Assembly (NCBI RefSeq): GCF_963931955.1
Contig: NZ_OZ008337.1
Span: 1,563,593-1,627,592 of the forward strand
Direction: 5' to 3'
From: Wolbachia endosymbiont (group A) of Longitarsus flavicornis
Lineage (GTDB): Bacteria; Pseudomonadota; Alphaproteobacteria; Rickettsiales; Anaplasmataceae
Length of the DNA: 64,000 nt
A program made the translations under genes and the position numbers. A model generated the notes under the pieces. The model had not been told where the DNA came from, made no database searches, and saw nothing but the letters and a program-made list of their open reading frames with translations. Below, piece by piece: positions 1-9,800 of the stretch; the first letter of the stretch is position 1; each line of letters starts with the position of its first letter.

Positions 1-585
1 CCAGGTTGCAAAACTGTTGGTGAATTAGATATCGATGGGCTGGGTGATATATATTCACGCGATATGGATGTTGTGCTACTTAGAGCAAAAGTTGGCATGG
101 TATTTCAAAAGCCCAATCCTTTTCCAAAATCAATATATGACAATGTTGCTTATGGACCAAAACTGCATGGTATGGCGAAGGATAAGCAAAAATTGAATGA
201 GATGGTGGAAAATAGTTTAACTAAAGTTGGCTTATGGAAAGAATTAAAAGACAGATTGCAAGATAGCGCACTCAATTTATCCGGTGGCCAACAACAGAGG
301 CTATGCATCGCTCGCGCAATTGCAGTGAAGCCAACTATTTTATTAATGGATGAACCGTGCTCTGCTCTTGATCCGATGGCAACCAATGCAATCGAAAATC
401 TTATACAAGAGCTGAAATTAAGATTTACTATAATTATGGTGACTCATTCAATGAAGCAAGCTAAAAAGTTATCTGATAGTGTAATTTTCTTTCATAATGG
501 CAGAATTGTTGAGTCTGGAAGCACTCAAGAAATATTCGAAAATGCCCAATCTCCCTTAACAAAAGAGTATATCCTGGATCATTAA
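1..585 (+). CDS. pstB: Phosphate ABC transporter ATP-binding protein PstB, 5'-truncated by window edge
   Basis: PstB is the ATPase that powers PstCA phosphate import at the inner membrane. The reading frame is open from base 1, so the gene begins upstream of the window and the Walker A loop is outside it. Visible here are a Q-loop region ([19 protein letters not shown]), the ABC signature LSGGQQQR, the Walker B segment ILLMDEP followed by the D-loop SALDP, and the H-loop histidine in VTHSM. The Q-loop wording with [11 protein letters not shown] is characteristic of PstB rather than other ABC ATPases. It ends with TAA at 583-585. No pst neighbours follow; Wolbachia often scatters such genes. 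Confidence 0.93.
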   Translation, partial: PGCKTVGELDIDGLGDIYSRDMDVVLLRAKVGMVFQKPNPFPKSIYDNVAYGPKLHGMAKDKQKLNEMVENSLTKVGLWKELKDRLQDSALNLSGGQQQRLCIARAIAVKPTILLMDEPCSALDPMATNAIENLIQELKLRFTIIMVTHSMKQAKKLSDSVIFFHNGRIVESGSTQEIFENAQSPLTKEYILDH

Positions 586-646
586 ATTTCTGCAATCAAA
601 ATAGCTTGGCTACCTTAAAAAATGTATCCGTATGCTGTATCTGTCG

Positions 647-957
647 TGGGAATGTTCAAAAAAGTGTGTCAAACCGCATTTTTCAGTTCAACTCAATTTT
701 CAATCTATCTGGAAAGAAAATATCAAGTTGAGACATAGTTAAAGCCCAATTAGGCAGAGCCGTAGCCCATTTTTGCTCTGCCTTTTTATAGCACAATATA
801 CCTGTTTGTACAAGCTAGTAAATGAGCCCTTGGTTTTAGTGAATTTTCTGATCTGTCTATGCAGCTCCTCAATTGGATTTGTGGTGTAAATTAGCCTCCT
901 AACCGGACTAAAATACTTAAAATAGCCGGATCCAATTGTTCTGCCACGATTTTATAA
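647..957 (-). pseudogene. IS256-family (mutator-type) transposase C-terminal remnant
   Basis: Reading the minus strand gives the C-terminal end of an IS256-type transposase. It includes YFKYFSPVRRLIYTTNPIEE (the conserved IYTTN-IE segment) and, further on, LPNWALTMSQLDIFFPDR with a stop at 683-685. One base appears to be missing in a run of A's near 785-790, so the frame is broken, and everything upstream of about 957 is unrecognisable. Just outside the stop, at 647-663, lies gggaatgttcaaaaaag, which fits as the terminal inverted repeat. The same 17 bases recur at the ends of the small element at 47529-47770. Confidence 0.75.
752..787 (+). terminator. Possible hairpin terminator
   Basis: A perfect 9-bp stem, aggcagagc at 752-760 pairing with gctctgcct at 775-783, is followed on the plus strand by a short T run. 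It could end transcription from pstB. It lies inside the IS256 remnant, so it may simply be a chance palindrome in old coding sequence. Confidence 0.35.
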
Positions 958-1116
958 CCAAAGGACACTTTTCTCTCCATAATTATTTCTGACTTTTTAG
1001 TTCAGTTTTTAACCATTCTTTCCTTAACTTAATGGCAGCGAACCTTAGGATAAACAGGCGAAGTAATTTTTTACTGAATTTTGTTTTAGCTATCAATCAA
1101 CCGAAGCTCAAATATC

Positions 1117-1145
1117 TTGACATTTATTTAATGTTGCTATATAAT
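1117..1145 (+). promoter_or_regulatory. Near-perfect sigma-70 promoter upstream of ssrA
   Basis: TTGACA at 1117-1122 is separated by 17 bases from TATAAT at 1140-1145, which is the full consensus spacing. Transcription would start near 1152, about 40 bases before the acceptor piece of the tmRNA gene. A full-consensus promoter fits a highly expressed stable RNA. Confidence 0.85.
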
Positions 1146-1194
1146 AGCTATGTATATTTTGTGTACTATAGCAATAAAATTACCTTGTAATAGG

Positions 1195-1447
1195 TGTATT
1201 GGACCCGAGGGCAGTACTCGGCGCCTCCACCATGTTTTTTAATTTATATGGGGGCGAATAAGGATCGACATGCATAGTAAAGATGGTAGCTTTGCTCGGT
1301 TAGACACCACCGCTAAGAGTTCATAATTTAAATGCAAACGATAATTTTGCTGCTGAAGACAATGTTGCAATAGCTGCTTAATTTAAGCACTATAACTTCA
1401 TTGCTATAAGCACGGTTCAGGGAACGCCGGGTAACAGAAGTTCCCCA
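1195..1447 (+). ncRNA. ssrA: Circularly permuted two-piece tmRNA
   Basis: tmRNA rescues ribosomes stalled on broken mRNAs and adds a degradation tag. In alphaproteobacteria the gene is permuted and the RNA is processed into two pieces. The acceptor piece comes first here and ends in CCA at 1230-1232. After about 17 bases the coding piece begins with GGGGGCG at 1250-1256, which pairs with CGCCTCC at 1222-1228 to form the 7-bp acceptor stem (one G-U pair). The tag reading frame at 1334-1381 encodes ANDNFAAEDNVAIAA followed by TAA; its C-terminal AA is the ClpXP degron. A stem formed by gggaac and gttccc closes the 3' part. The outer ends are approximate because processing sites cannot be read from sequence. 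Confidence 0.95.
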
Positions 1448-1471
1448 AAAATTTACGTATGTGAAAGTTGT

Positions 1472-1909
1472 ATGGAGCAAACAGATTACAAAAAATTGCT
1501 TAATTCTGTTAAGTTTCAAGTTATCAAAAAAACTTTAGATGTTATATCAGGTAATGGTTTTACCCCTCACTTAGAAATATTATTTTTCACGTATTTTAAT
1601 GGTGTGATCATGCCAGATCGTTTGAAAAAGTCATACCCTACTCAAATGCTTATCATATTACAGCATCAATTCTATGATTTAAAAGTTTCTGAGGATAAAT
1701 TTAGCGTCAGTTTGAGTTTTCAAGGAAAACAAGAGCGAATTACTATACCGTTTTTTGCTATTAGTGAGTTTCGTGATAAAATTTCAGGAGATGTTTTAAT
1801 ATTTGACAAAATCAGTATCGATTCTGATAAAGAATACAAAAGTGAAAAATGTACTGAAAAATTATCAAACGGTAGTATTATATCCATAGATCAACTGCGT
1901 GATAAATAG
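1472..1909 (+). CDS. sspB: ClpXP adaptor SspB (alphaproteobacterial type)
   Basis: SspB binds the ssrA tag and tethers tagged proteins to the ClpXP protease. The 145-residue product has the SspB fold signature: a YPTQMLIILQHQFYDL segment, a following strand with VSLSFQGKQERITIPFFAI, and an acidic, low-complexity tail (IDSDKEYKSEKCTEKLS) whose end would contact ClpX. Length and layout match the shorter alphaproteobacterial SspB form. The start is ATG at 1472, only 25 bases after the end of the tmRNA, so the tag-making RNA and the tag-binding adaptor are neighbours and may share the strong promoter upstream. Confidence 0.88.
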   Translation: MEQTDYKKLLNSVKFQVIKKTLDVISGNGFTPHLEILFFTYFNGVIMPDRLKKSYPTQMLIILQHQFYDLKVSEDKFSVSLSFQGKQERITIPFFAISEFRDKISGDVLIFDKISIDSDKEYKSEKCTEKLSNGSIISIDQLRDK

Positions 1910-1920
1910 TTACTCATAAA

Positions 1921-3474
1921 ATGGTTTGCATAAGTTATCTAGCAGTGCAACTAAACAAATACAAAAATCAAAACGTTGCGGTTTTTGGTCTTGGTAAAAC
2001 TGGTTTATCCGTCATTAACGCTCTAATAAAGAGTGGTGCAAGAGTATATGCATGGGATGATCATGAAGAGCAAATAGCAAATGCAAAAATGATGAATAAA
2101 AAATGTAATTTTATTCATCCCAAGGAATACAATTGGCATGAGATCAGTGCATTGGTTTTAAGCCCTGGAGTGCCAACAGAGCCACATTGGATAGTAAAAC
2201 TTGCAAGGAGATTTGATTGCAAAATAAAATCAGACATTGAGCTATTTCTTGAAGCTAAAACTACAAACCAGAAGGTAATAGGCGTCACAGGAACAAATGG
2301 TAAATCAACCACTACATCACTAATAGGGCACATATTAAAATCTGCAGGGAAAAAAGTAGCTATTGGTGGAAATTTAGGCGTTCCTGTTTTGGATCTAGAA
2401 AGAGATGCAGAAATTTATGTAATCGAACTCTCCTCTTTTCAATTGGAGTTGATGAATGAAATTAACGTGGACATTTCAGCACTGCTCAATATTACACCAG
2501 ATCACATAGATAGGCATGGAAGTATGGAGAACTACATAGCAACTAAATTAAAACTGATAAACGGTAGTGAGGTTGCCGTAATAGGATGTGACAATGAGAT
2601 TACTGCTGATATATTCAACAAATTCACTGGAGACAAAATTCCAATCTCAGTAACATATTCCCCGATGTCATTCCAGCGCGTGACGCTGGAATCCAGAAAA
2701 GAAAAACCATTGCCAACTACTCAGATGACAGAGGGTGGTGCAAGAGATCTAATATCATTGGCAGGTAACAATTTGCTTGATTATAGTGAACAGATTACTG
2801 GTATAGATCGAAATTATCTGGATCCCAGTGTCAGCTACTTGGATGACAAAAGGGACACTGGGATCCAGAAGATCTCGTTAAAACTAGAGAATCATAGCTT
2901 ATCAGTAAGCGACGTGAAAATAAACCTAATATCCAATGCAGAAAACATAGCAGCCGCATATGCCGTATGTAAGCTACTTGGAGTAGATAGCAACACTATT
3001 ATCAATGGAATCAAGTCCTTTTCAGGACTGAGGCATAGGAATGAACCGCTCGGCAAAATAAGAAATGTGTTTTTCGTGAACGATAGCAAAGCAACTAATG
3101 CAAAGTCGAGCGAAAAGGCGATCTTATCTTATGAAAACATATATTGGATTGTTGGTGGAAAAAGTAAAGAGGGTGGAATAGAATCATTAAGCAAGCATTT
3201 CACAAGGATTAGAAAAGCTTTTCTTATTGGAGAATCAACCGAGGCTTTTGCAAATGTTATGGAGGATAAAGTAGATTTTGTGAAATGTTGCAATCTAGAA
3301 GATGCATTCAGATTGGCTTTTGAAGAGGCCTTAAATAGCACAGAAGAAGTAACAATATTACTTTCTCCCGCGTGTGCTTCTTTTGATCAATGGAAAAATT
3401 TCGAGGAACGCGGCGAAGCATTTTGTAGAATGTTTGAAAATCTCAGGTACAATCACACATGCTGTTTAGTATAA
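1921..3474 (+). CDS. murD: UDP-N-acetylmuramoylalanine--D-glutamate ligase MurD with an internal repeat insertion
   Basis: MurD adds D-glutamate to UDP-MurNAc-L-Ala in the cytoplasm, part of the lipid II pathway that Wolbachia keeps. The protein has an N-terminal nucleotide-binding region (VFGLGKTGLS, residues 21-30), the ATP-binding loop GTNGKST at 124-130, the central catalytic HxxDRHG-like segment ITPDHIDRHGS, and the C-terminal LSPACASFDQWKNFEERGE block. At 517 residues it is about 60 longer than usual. The excess falls between the central and C-terminal domains and matches an in-frame palindromic repeat at 2664-2868. The frame is intact, so the insertion appears tolerated. It begins 11 bases after sspB. 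Confidence 0.93.
   Translation: MVCISYLAVQLNKYKNQNVAVFGLGKTGLSVINALIKSGARVYAWDDHEEQIANAKMMNKKCNFIHPKEYNWHEISALVLSPGVPTEPHWIVKLARRFDCKIKSDIELFLEAKTTNQKVIGVTGTNGKSTTTSLIGHILKSAGKKVAIGGNLGVPVLDLERDAEIYVIELSSFQLELMNEINVDISALLNITPDHIDRHGSMENYIATKLKLINGSEVAVIGCDNEITADIFNKFTGDKIPISVTYSPMSFQRVTLESRKEKPLPTTQMTEGGARDLISLAGNNLLDYSEQITGIDRNYLDPSVSYLDDKRDTGIQKISLKLENHSLSVSDVKINLISNAENIAAAYAVCKLLGVDSNTIINGIKSFSGLRHRNEPLGKIRNVFFVNDSKATNAKSSEKAILSYENIYWIVGGKSKEGGIESLSKHFTRIRKAFLIGESTEAFANVMEDKVDFVKCCNLEDAFRLAFEEALNSTEEVTILLSPACASFDQWKNFEERGEAFCRMFENLRYNHTCCLV
2664..2868. repeat. Wolbachia-type palindromic repeat inserted in frame in murD
   Basis: The segment is bounded by an imperfect palindrome at 2664-2696 (ttccagcgcgtgacgctgga) and another at 2818-2868, where ctggatcccagtgtc faces gacactgggatccag. 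The same words recur in the intergenic cluster at 29726-30140 and inside lysK. It adds about 68 codons between residues roughly 249 and 316 of MurD without shifting the frame. Confidence 0.8.
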
Positions 3475-3480
3475 TGTTGC

Positions 3481-4071
3481 GTGGAACAAAAGTTAATAAT
3501 AGATAAGCTAATTAGGGTTATTCCATTTGAAGGGATAAGCGATGAAACCCTATTAAAGGTGTGCACTGACCTTAATCTAGCTAATAGCTTTTGCAAATTT
3601 CAGAATGGAATATATAGCGCTTTGGAGTACATAGCAGAGGACTTAAATAGCTCAATGGAAGCTGAACTAAGAAATTCTAATTTAGAAGATATGAAAGTGC
3701 GAGAGCGAGTAAAGTTAGCTATTCAAATACGCCTTTCAAACTACGCTAAGCTACCGAATTATAGAGAACTTTTAAAAAATGTTTTATCATTCTCTGTATC
3801 ACCAAAAAATACATATTTTTCTAGTAAACTTTTATATAGAACTATTAGCGCGATTTGGTATGGCATTCATGATCAATCAACAGATTTTAACTACTATACA
3901 AAAAGAGCAATATTAGCTGGAGTGTACTTAAGTACGATACTTTTTTTTATCAATGATTATTCAGAAGATTTTGCGGATACTTTATCGTTTCTTGATAAAC
4001 GTATCAACAATGTCATGACATTTCAAAAATTCAAAACTCGCTTAAAAGGAATCATAGGAAATTTCTTATAA
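3481..4071 (+). CDS. COQ9 family protein
   Basis: The 196-residue product resembles bacterial COQ9-family proteins, which bind lipid and support ubiquinone synthesis in mitochondria; the bacterial role is less clear. The recognisable part is the C-terminal half, with RTISAIWYGIHDQSTDFNYY followed by TKRAILAGVYLSTILFFIND, the pattern (IW..GD.S.D..YYTKR..L..VY..T) shared by the family. The start is GTG at 3481, seven bases after the murD stop, which places it in one operon with sspB and murD. No signal peptide is visible. Confidence 0.75.
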   Translation: MEQKLIIDKLIRVIPFEGISDETLLKVCTDLNLANSFCKFQNGIYSALEYIAEDLNSSMEAELRNSNLEDMKVRERVKLAIQIRLSNYAKLPNYRELLKNVLSFSVSPKNTYFSSKLLYRTISAIWYGIHDQSTDFNYYTKRAILAGVYLSTILFFINDYSEDFADTLSFLDKRINNVMTFQKFKTRLKGIIGNFL

Positions 4072-4161
4072 GCTTTTCATCATACTGGTTATTCATATTT
4101 ATATTCTCTTGTTTTTTTTTGATCTTTATGTTAAAATAACTAAATATTCATTAACGATAAA

Positions 4162-5508
4162 ATGAAAGTTATTTATCATACCAATGGTAATATCAAGCCA
4201 GGAGAAAATACAAAACACGTGATAAACTTTTTTGGAGTACTTGGGTGTATTAAGGTTAATGCACTCGGTAAAAATGCACCTGAGAGGCAAGAAAGTAAGT
4301 TAGTTAAGCATTATTTTGACTATCCTTATTTTTCTAGAATTGTTAACTCACAACTCTTCCAAGAAGAATTGAACGATGAAGAAAAAAAATTCAATAGGAG
4401 AATAGTATTACTATGGTTATGTTCTGCTATATTGTCCACTGCTTCTATTGTGTCGTTATACTTGGCATACCAGAATCAAAAATCAAAAAAGGTACTTACA
4501 GGGTTAGCTTTTGCATCAGTAGTGCTATCAATTTTGGCTACCATATGTTTTATCGTACTTTGCCTATGGATGCTTTTTGACTTTGTTAAGGAAAGGTTCG
4601 TTGTACATAGAATCAAAAGCTTTTTGGAAAATGAAGTCAGCCCTGAGTGGATAAAGCGTTACAAAAAAGAACTTGTAGGTGATGATAAGGAAGTGGATGC
4701 AGAAGCTCACGATCAAGAGTTAGGAGAAAATAAAGATATAGAAGATATTGTAGAGTTCCTCTTGGAAAGAAAGAAAATTGTAGCGCTATATGAATTTCTA
4801 ACAAACGGTGAAAAGTTGGTTCAAGCTGGAATGGCAATGGTAAACATGTTACTTGTAAAAGGTGTGCGTCCAAACGATATAATTTTGGATACTAACTCTC
4901 TTGGAGGAGGAATTGCAGCAGAAGTTTTAAAAAGGTTTGAAAAGCAAGGGATTTATTTAACGCTAATTCATAGTAATTCTTATAGCTCGCTTAAGGATGC
5001 AACTAATAACTTTCCTCATGGGGTAGGGAATTTTTTCATGAGACAGCTTCCTGCAAAGTTCTTGAATTTTTGGTTTAGTCGTTGCGGATTGGAATTTAAT
5101 TCACGAGAGATTATAGAGAATACAAAATGTCCTGTATTGATTGTTGGTAGAAAAGGTGATACTGTAATTCCACAGGAAGCACAACTCGTTGGTAAACTTC
5201 CAGATTCATCCACATCTGAACGGTTTAGATGGAATATAGTACTTGAACACGATCCTCAAAACACGGAGTGTAAGAGCAAAAATATTCATGCTGATCATAA
5301 AGAACATTTAGTTTATCGTGAGGATAACGATAATGTGATAAAGTGTGAAGAAAAAGAAAATCAATTCATTAATGACGCACATAAATATTTAATAGACTCT
5401 GAATTTAATAAAAATTTTGATCTAGGGAAGTACAGAAAAAGTGGTTTCTCTGGAAAATTGACGGAAATAGAGCTGAAATCCATCAATGAAAAGTATATGC
5501 AAGTTTAA
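4162..5508 (+). CDS. Two-TM membrane protein with an alpha/beta-hydrolase-like domain, unknown substrate
   Basis: I do not recognise a named family. Residues about 81-103 and 111-139 are two strongly hydrophobic helices, flanked by charged segments. The C-terminal half looks like a serine hydrolase: a nucleophile-elbow-like NSLGGG (Ser246, preceded by Thr-Asn rather than the classic Gly-x), a strand PVLIVGRKGDTVIP giving a candidate acid at Asp333, and a His-rich stretch (H376, H379, H382) that could supply the third catalytic residue. The order Ser-Asp-His is right for the fold. A charged coiled segment (about 170-200) links membrane and catalytic parts. The gene stands alone, with 90 bases before it, and its end overlaps rsmD by 4 bases tail to tail. 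Confidence 0.6.
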   Translation: MKVIYHTNGNIKPGENTKHVINFFGVLGCIKVNALGKNAPERQESKLVKHYFDYPYFSRIVNSQLFQEELNDEEKKFNRRIVLLWLCSAILSTASIVSLYLAYQNQKSKKVLTGLAFASVVLSILATICFIVLCLWMLFDFVKERFVVHRIKSFLENEVSPEWIKRYKKELVGDDKEVDAEAHDQELGENKDIEDIVEFLLERKKIVALYEFLTNGEKLVQAGMAMVNMLLVKGVRPNDIILDTNSLGGGIAAEVLKRFEKQGIYLTLIHSNSYSSLKDATNNFPHGVGNFFMRQLPAKFLNFWFSRCGLEFNSREIIENTKCPVLIVGRKGDTVIPQEAQLVGKLPDSSTSERFRWNIVLEHDPQNTECKSKNIHADHKEHLVYREDNDNVIKCEEKENQFINDAHKYLIDSEFNKNFDLGKYRKSGFSGKLTEIELKSINEKYMQV

Positions 5509-6053
5509 GCTAATAGAGAAAGAAAAATTATTCTTGCTATACCGTAGGTGCGTTCCAAGATTATACTAAAGTTTTTATTGCACTCAAAACCTTCGTTTTT
5601 CCTAATCTCTAGAATTATCAATGCATCATCACTTAACCAGCCTGAGTGAGCTAGTCCATTCAACGTTGATTCAACTAGATTGCTATTGTAAGGTGGGTCT
5701 ATAAAAACTACATCGCACTTTGAAATAGGTTGTGGCAATTTGTTAGCACTGCAACAAATTAGCGTGATATTGTCTGTAATTCCAAAATCTTCTGCTGTTT
5801 TTTTAGGCAGTTGCAAATTGTAATAATCTGAATCCACCATGAATGCATGTTTAGTGCCGCGAGAAAGCGCTTCAAATGAAAAAGAGCCACTTCCGCAGAA
5901 CAAATCAAGTACATTCAAGTTATAAATAGGTTTTCTTGAGGAAAGTATACTAAATATTGCTTCTCGGACAATACTCATAGTTGGTCGTGCAGCTAAATGC
6001 TTACCTGTAGTTATTTTTCTTCCGCGATATTTGCCTGCAATGATGCGTAGCAT
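5505..6053 (-). CDS. rsmD: 16S rRNA (guanine-966 N2) methyltransferase RsmD
   Basis: RsmD methylates G966 of 16S rRNA using S-adenosylmethionine. The 182-residue protein has the N-terminal RIIAGKYRGR...RPT...VREAIF block typical of the family, the SAM-binding motif DLFCGSGSFSFEALSRG (residues 50-66), and the catalytic DPPY at 119-122. Full length with no lesions. It converges on the hydrolase-like gene and overlaps its last codon. Confidence 0.93.
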   Translation of the reverse strand: MLRIIAGKYRGRKITTGKHLAARPTMSIVREAIFSILSSRKPIYNLNVLDLFCGSGSFSFEALSRGTKHAFMVDSDYYNLQLPKKTAEDFGITDNITLICCSANKLPQPISKCDVVFIDPPYNSNLVESTLNGLAHSGWLSDDALIILEIRKNEGFECNKNFSIILERTYGIARIIFLSLLA

Positions 6054-6170
6054 ACTAAATAAGCTCCAAAATAACTAATTATTTTATACTATATGATTAA
6101 TGTCAATATGACTTTAGCAGTTTAATAGAGAGAAGCTATCGAGTTGCTTGTAAGAAAAACACAAGACTCA

Positions 6171-6806
6171 TCAGTTATTTTTTTTTGATTTGCCTGTTGC
6201 ATTTATTGCTTGACCAATCTCATCTTGTAAATCACCATAACTATCTCCTTCATCGTGATTGATCCCTTCAATTCTGCTTTCTAATTCTAACTTAATTATG
6301 GTGTTGATTTTATCTATATCATCTAGGAAGCCTTTACATTCTTCATTACTATATTCCTCACCAGATGCTTTTTTTTCAATAAATAGGTTTTTAAATCCTG
6401 CTAGATCAGAATTCTGATCGGTATTTAGTACAACATTTCTCTCTATGAAGCTAAGGTCTGATAGCAATAAACTAACCTCTAACAGATCCTCACTTTTCAC
6501 GCTTTTAAGGTCTTCAAGGCTTTCTAAAATACTAAACACCTTAAGCCTTTCTTGCGCAATTTCTTGGTCTTCCTTATCAAATTCAGACAATAAACCATGA
6601 TTATCTACAAATTTCTCACTCAAAGCTTTATTTAACCTAGTGAGGTCGATATTGTTGTCCGGTGTGTTATCTAATAGTAGATCTACTCTCGCCCTACGCG
6701 CATTTAAAATGTCGTCGTAGTCATTTAACTTTATGTTGCCATCATCGTCTTGCTGCAATTTATAATAATCAAGGCCTTTGAAATTTTTATTAGTCTTCAT
6801 CTTCAA
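6171..6806 (-). CDS. Hypothetical acidic protein at the end of the vir operon
   Basis: The product is 211 residues, rich in D, E, N and K, mostly predicted helical, with no signal peptide or membrane segment. I do not recognise a domain. Its start codon overlaps the stop of the last virB6 gene (6803-6806), so the two are translationally coupled and it belongs to the type IV secretion operon. A soluble, charged protein there could be a cytoplasmic partner or a secreted substrate, but that is only inference from position. Confidence 0.7.
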   Translation of the reverse strand: MKMKTNKNFKGLDYYKLQQDDDGNIKLNDYDDILNARRARVDLLLDNTPDNNIDLTRLNKALSEKFVDNHGLLSEFDKEDQEIAQERLKVFSILESLEDLKSVKSEDLLEVSLLLSDLSFIERNVVLNTDQNSDLAGFKNLFIEKKASGEEYSNEECKGFLDDIDKINTIIKLELESRIEGINHDEGDSYGDLQDEIGQAINATGKSKKNN

Positions 6807-9800
6807 TCCTCTTCTCCTTTTGCATCTGGTTTCCTCATTGGTTCCGGTAATTTCCTTCTGACCGGTTGATCAAGCTTGTCTTTTTCTGGTTCTCTCTTGC
6901 GTCCTATGGTGTAATCATGAAGCTTATTCAAGAAATCTTGCCTATGCGATTTTGCTCTACAGAGCAGATTACCTTGGTAACCATCTTTTTCTCCTGTACG
7001 GTGGCTAACTCCTATAGAATCAAGGCCATGCTCCCAAGTAAATTTCATAGCATCTTCTATTGTATAGCCCACATGTGATCCTACATACCCTTTGTAATAT
7101 TCTAAATATCTATCAATTCTTCTATGCGCAATATCTTCTTTATCAACTCCAAATGCCCTGTAGATCTTTTCCTCAAGTTTATCAACGTCATTTTTAGGTG
7201 ATGTTGCAAATTTTGTTGCTTCAATAGTAGCACCTACAAATTTACGTGGCACATCAATAGCGTATTTCAGCACTCCTCCAACTCTTGGTACTCTCCCCAG
7301 CAGATTAGCTGCACCTCCGGCTAATCTATCCGGTAAATGAGTAGCCCAACTGCCTAAAGACTCAAGTCCTCTACCAGCAAAATTTTGCCACTGCTGTTTG
7401 AATTCTTCCATTATGCCAACCAAAGGCGATGCTTCATACATTCTAGATATATTGTAAACGCTGAATCCACCACCAGCTATACTTGAGCCCATTTGTTGTA
7501 CGAACTCGCGTAAAGAGAACATTAAAAATGAAAGCAGGAATAATACAAAGATTTCCCCTGCATTGATTAAATAACCTCTCTGTATGTCTTGCACCCTTTG
7601 GTAATCACTATTTTCTTGATAGTTTTTGCAATCCTCACAATCTGTATAATTTTTGCAATCCTTACAATCTTTACATTTCTTACAGTATTCACTGTTGGGA
7701 TCCTTATATAACTTGCGCAAATCCTGTAATCGGCAATGTGGATCTTTTCCAATAATATCCTGCACCAAAGACTTTATCTCTCTTTTTAGATCTGGTCTTA
7801 TGGTACCTTTTCTGTAGTTATCCACTATTTCCCTATAATTTTTACATTTTTCTTCATCTTGCTGAGATTGACAGTAAAGCTCTGTTATTTTACTATTCAT
7901 ACCACCTATCTTTTTGTCTATATTGTTGATCAACAGTAGAATATCAGCTTTTTCTGATGCATGTGATAAACTATTTGTTAAGCGTACTAGATCTTTTGCT
8001 CTACAGTCATTCTTCACTATCATATCACTTTCTGCAATATAATGGTCTGCTGGATTCTTCTCAGTACCAGGAATTGGGTTAAAGAAAGGATAATCTATAT
8101 AACGAAACCCTTTTTCAATGTAATCAGGTGGAAGAGGGATATATCCAGCGCCGCCAGTAAATTTTATTGTACCACCTTCTCTGCTTATCTTTTCTATGCC
8201 TTCTATGCTTTTGTCTATGTTAAGTGAAGAAGCTTCTCCAAGAGTGTAAGGTACAAAAATTTGCCCTGGAGTCCAACCAAAGTACTGCTTATCAATGATG
8301 CAAAAACCGCCAAACACCCATTTTGGAGCACATAACCTTACCTCGAACCATTTATTGTAGCATACAGTGAAACCTAACTGCCTATAAAAGGTGTTCATTA
8401 TCATTGAAGCTAACAATGACAAGAGAGCAAATATCATAATCGACTGTAAACAAAAGCTGATGCAGAATTTTATCCAACCTTCAAATAGACTTTTCAGCGG
8501 TGAAAATAAAATAGAAATTAGAAACAGTGGCATAATGGCTATAAGAAAAGCTATACCCATAAAACCAGAGAGAAATATTATGTAAGCATATAAGCACAGC
8601 AAGAAGTATAGCACAATCCCTATGAAAATTGCCGGTATCATAAGAAGGCTTGCCCACATTTGGTAATGCAAAAACGCTGCAAACTTTTTCCAAACAGAAT
8701 AAGCAAAAAACTTATTGAACATGTCCTCCATGAAGCTAAACAACTTAATATGAGCAGTTTCATCTCCTTGAGCAATACTTCCGGTGTTCATGTTGGGAGC
8801 AAAATTAGTAATTATACTTATCAGTTGTTCAAGACCTTTAACGAATAAAACAAGAAAATGATCATAGAAAAACTTAAAACTTCCAGGAGATATAAGCACT
8901 ATCACTAGAGTGATTTTCATCATTCTGATGAGCATATCATGCTTAGTCTCTTGTATCATGCCAAAAAGATAAAGAAGCGATGAAATCATTACAAATAGAA
9001 CAAGCAAGGAAAGAACAAAATTGTGAAAGCTCGTACTTTTTTCAGCTATATTTTCGAACATAGCTTGTGCAACTGCAGGATCATTGCTATTAAAATGTTC
9101 TTTGCAATTTTTGTTAATCAATAATACACATTTTAGATAATGATAAACTTCATTGAAAAATCCAAAGGTACCTGGTTTTTGTACTCCACCCAAAAACTCA
9201 AAAGAGTAGCCGCCTACATTATCTAGATAATATCTATCTAATATTTTTACATATATTTTCCATCCCTTTTCTAACTTCAACTCATTACAATTTCTGTCCT
9301 TTAATTTAGTGTTATCTCTGTCTAAAGTAAAAAATCCATTGTCGCCCTCTGCTGTGGAGTTATAACCTAGATGTACAGTAGGATATTGAGGATCGCGCAT
9401 TAACTTTAGATTTTCGTTAGGATCATCTTTCCCCGTTTGAAACAAAAGATAAGCACCATGACCATTGGTAAACCAACATGGAGCACCACGTGATACTGTA
9501 TTTGCGCTATCATCTTCATTAATGCACTTGCAATTTACAGTGCAACTTGCATTAGGCTTACTTGAAAATTTTTGTATGCTAGGTTTATAATCATTACAAA
9601 CTAAGTGAAAGTCAGGTAGACTATTATCACCTGACTTGCCTTCAAATTTAGTTGCATATTTTAACTGCTCCAAGCTTTGTAAGGTATAACTGCCTTTTTT
9701 AGATTCCTTCTTGTTATTATTACTCCAAGATGTCCATGCACCATTCACTCGCACTTTTAAACTATCTCCATTGGTTTCGAGTCCGGTATCCTCCCACTTC

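Noticed and set aside
586..1190. A tRNA or small gene between pstB and ssrA
   Set aside because: No tRNA cloverleaf could be formed; the stretch is explained by the IS256 remnant and the ssrA promoter.
7567..7752. Frame with repeated VRIAK words inside virB6
   Set aside because: It is the alternate frame of the Cys-rich repeated tract in virB6, not a separate gene.
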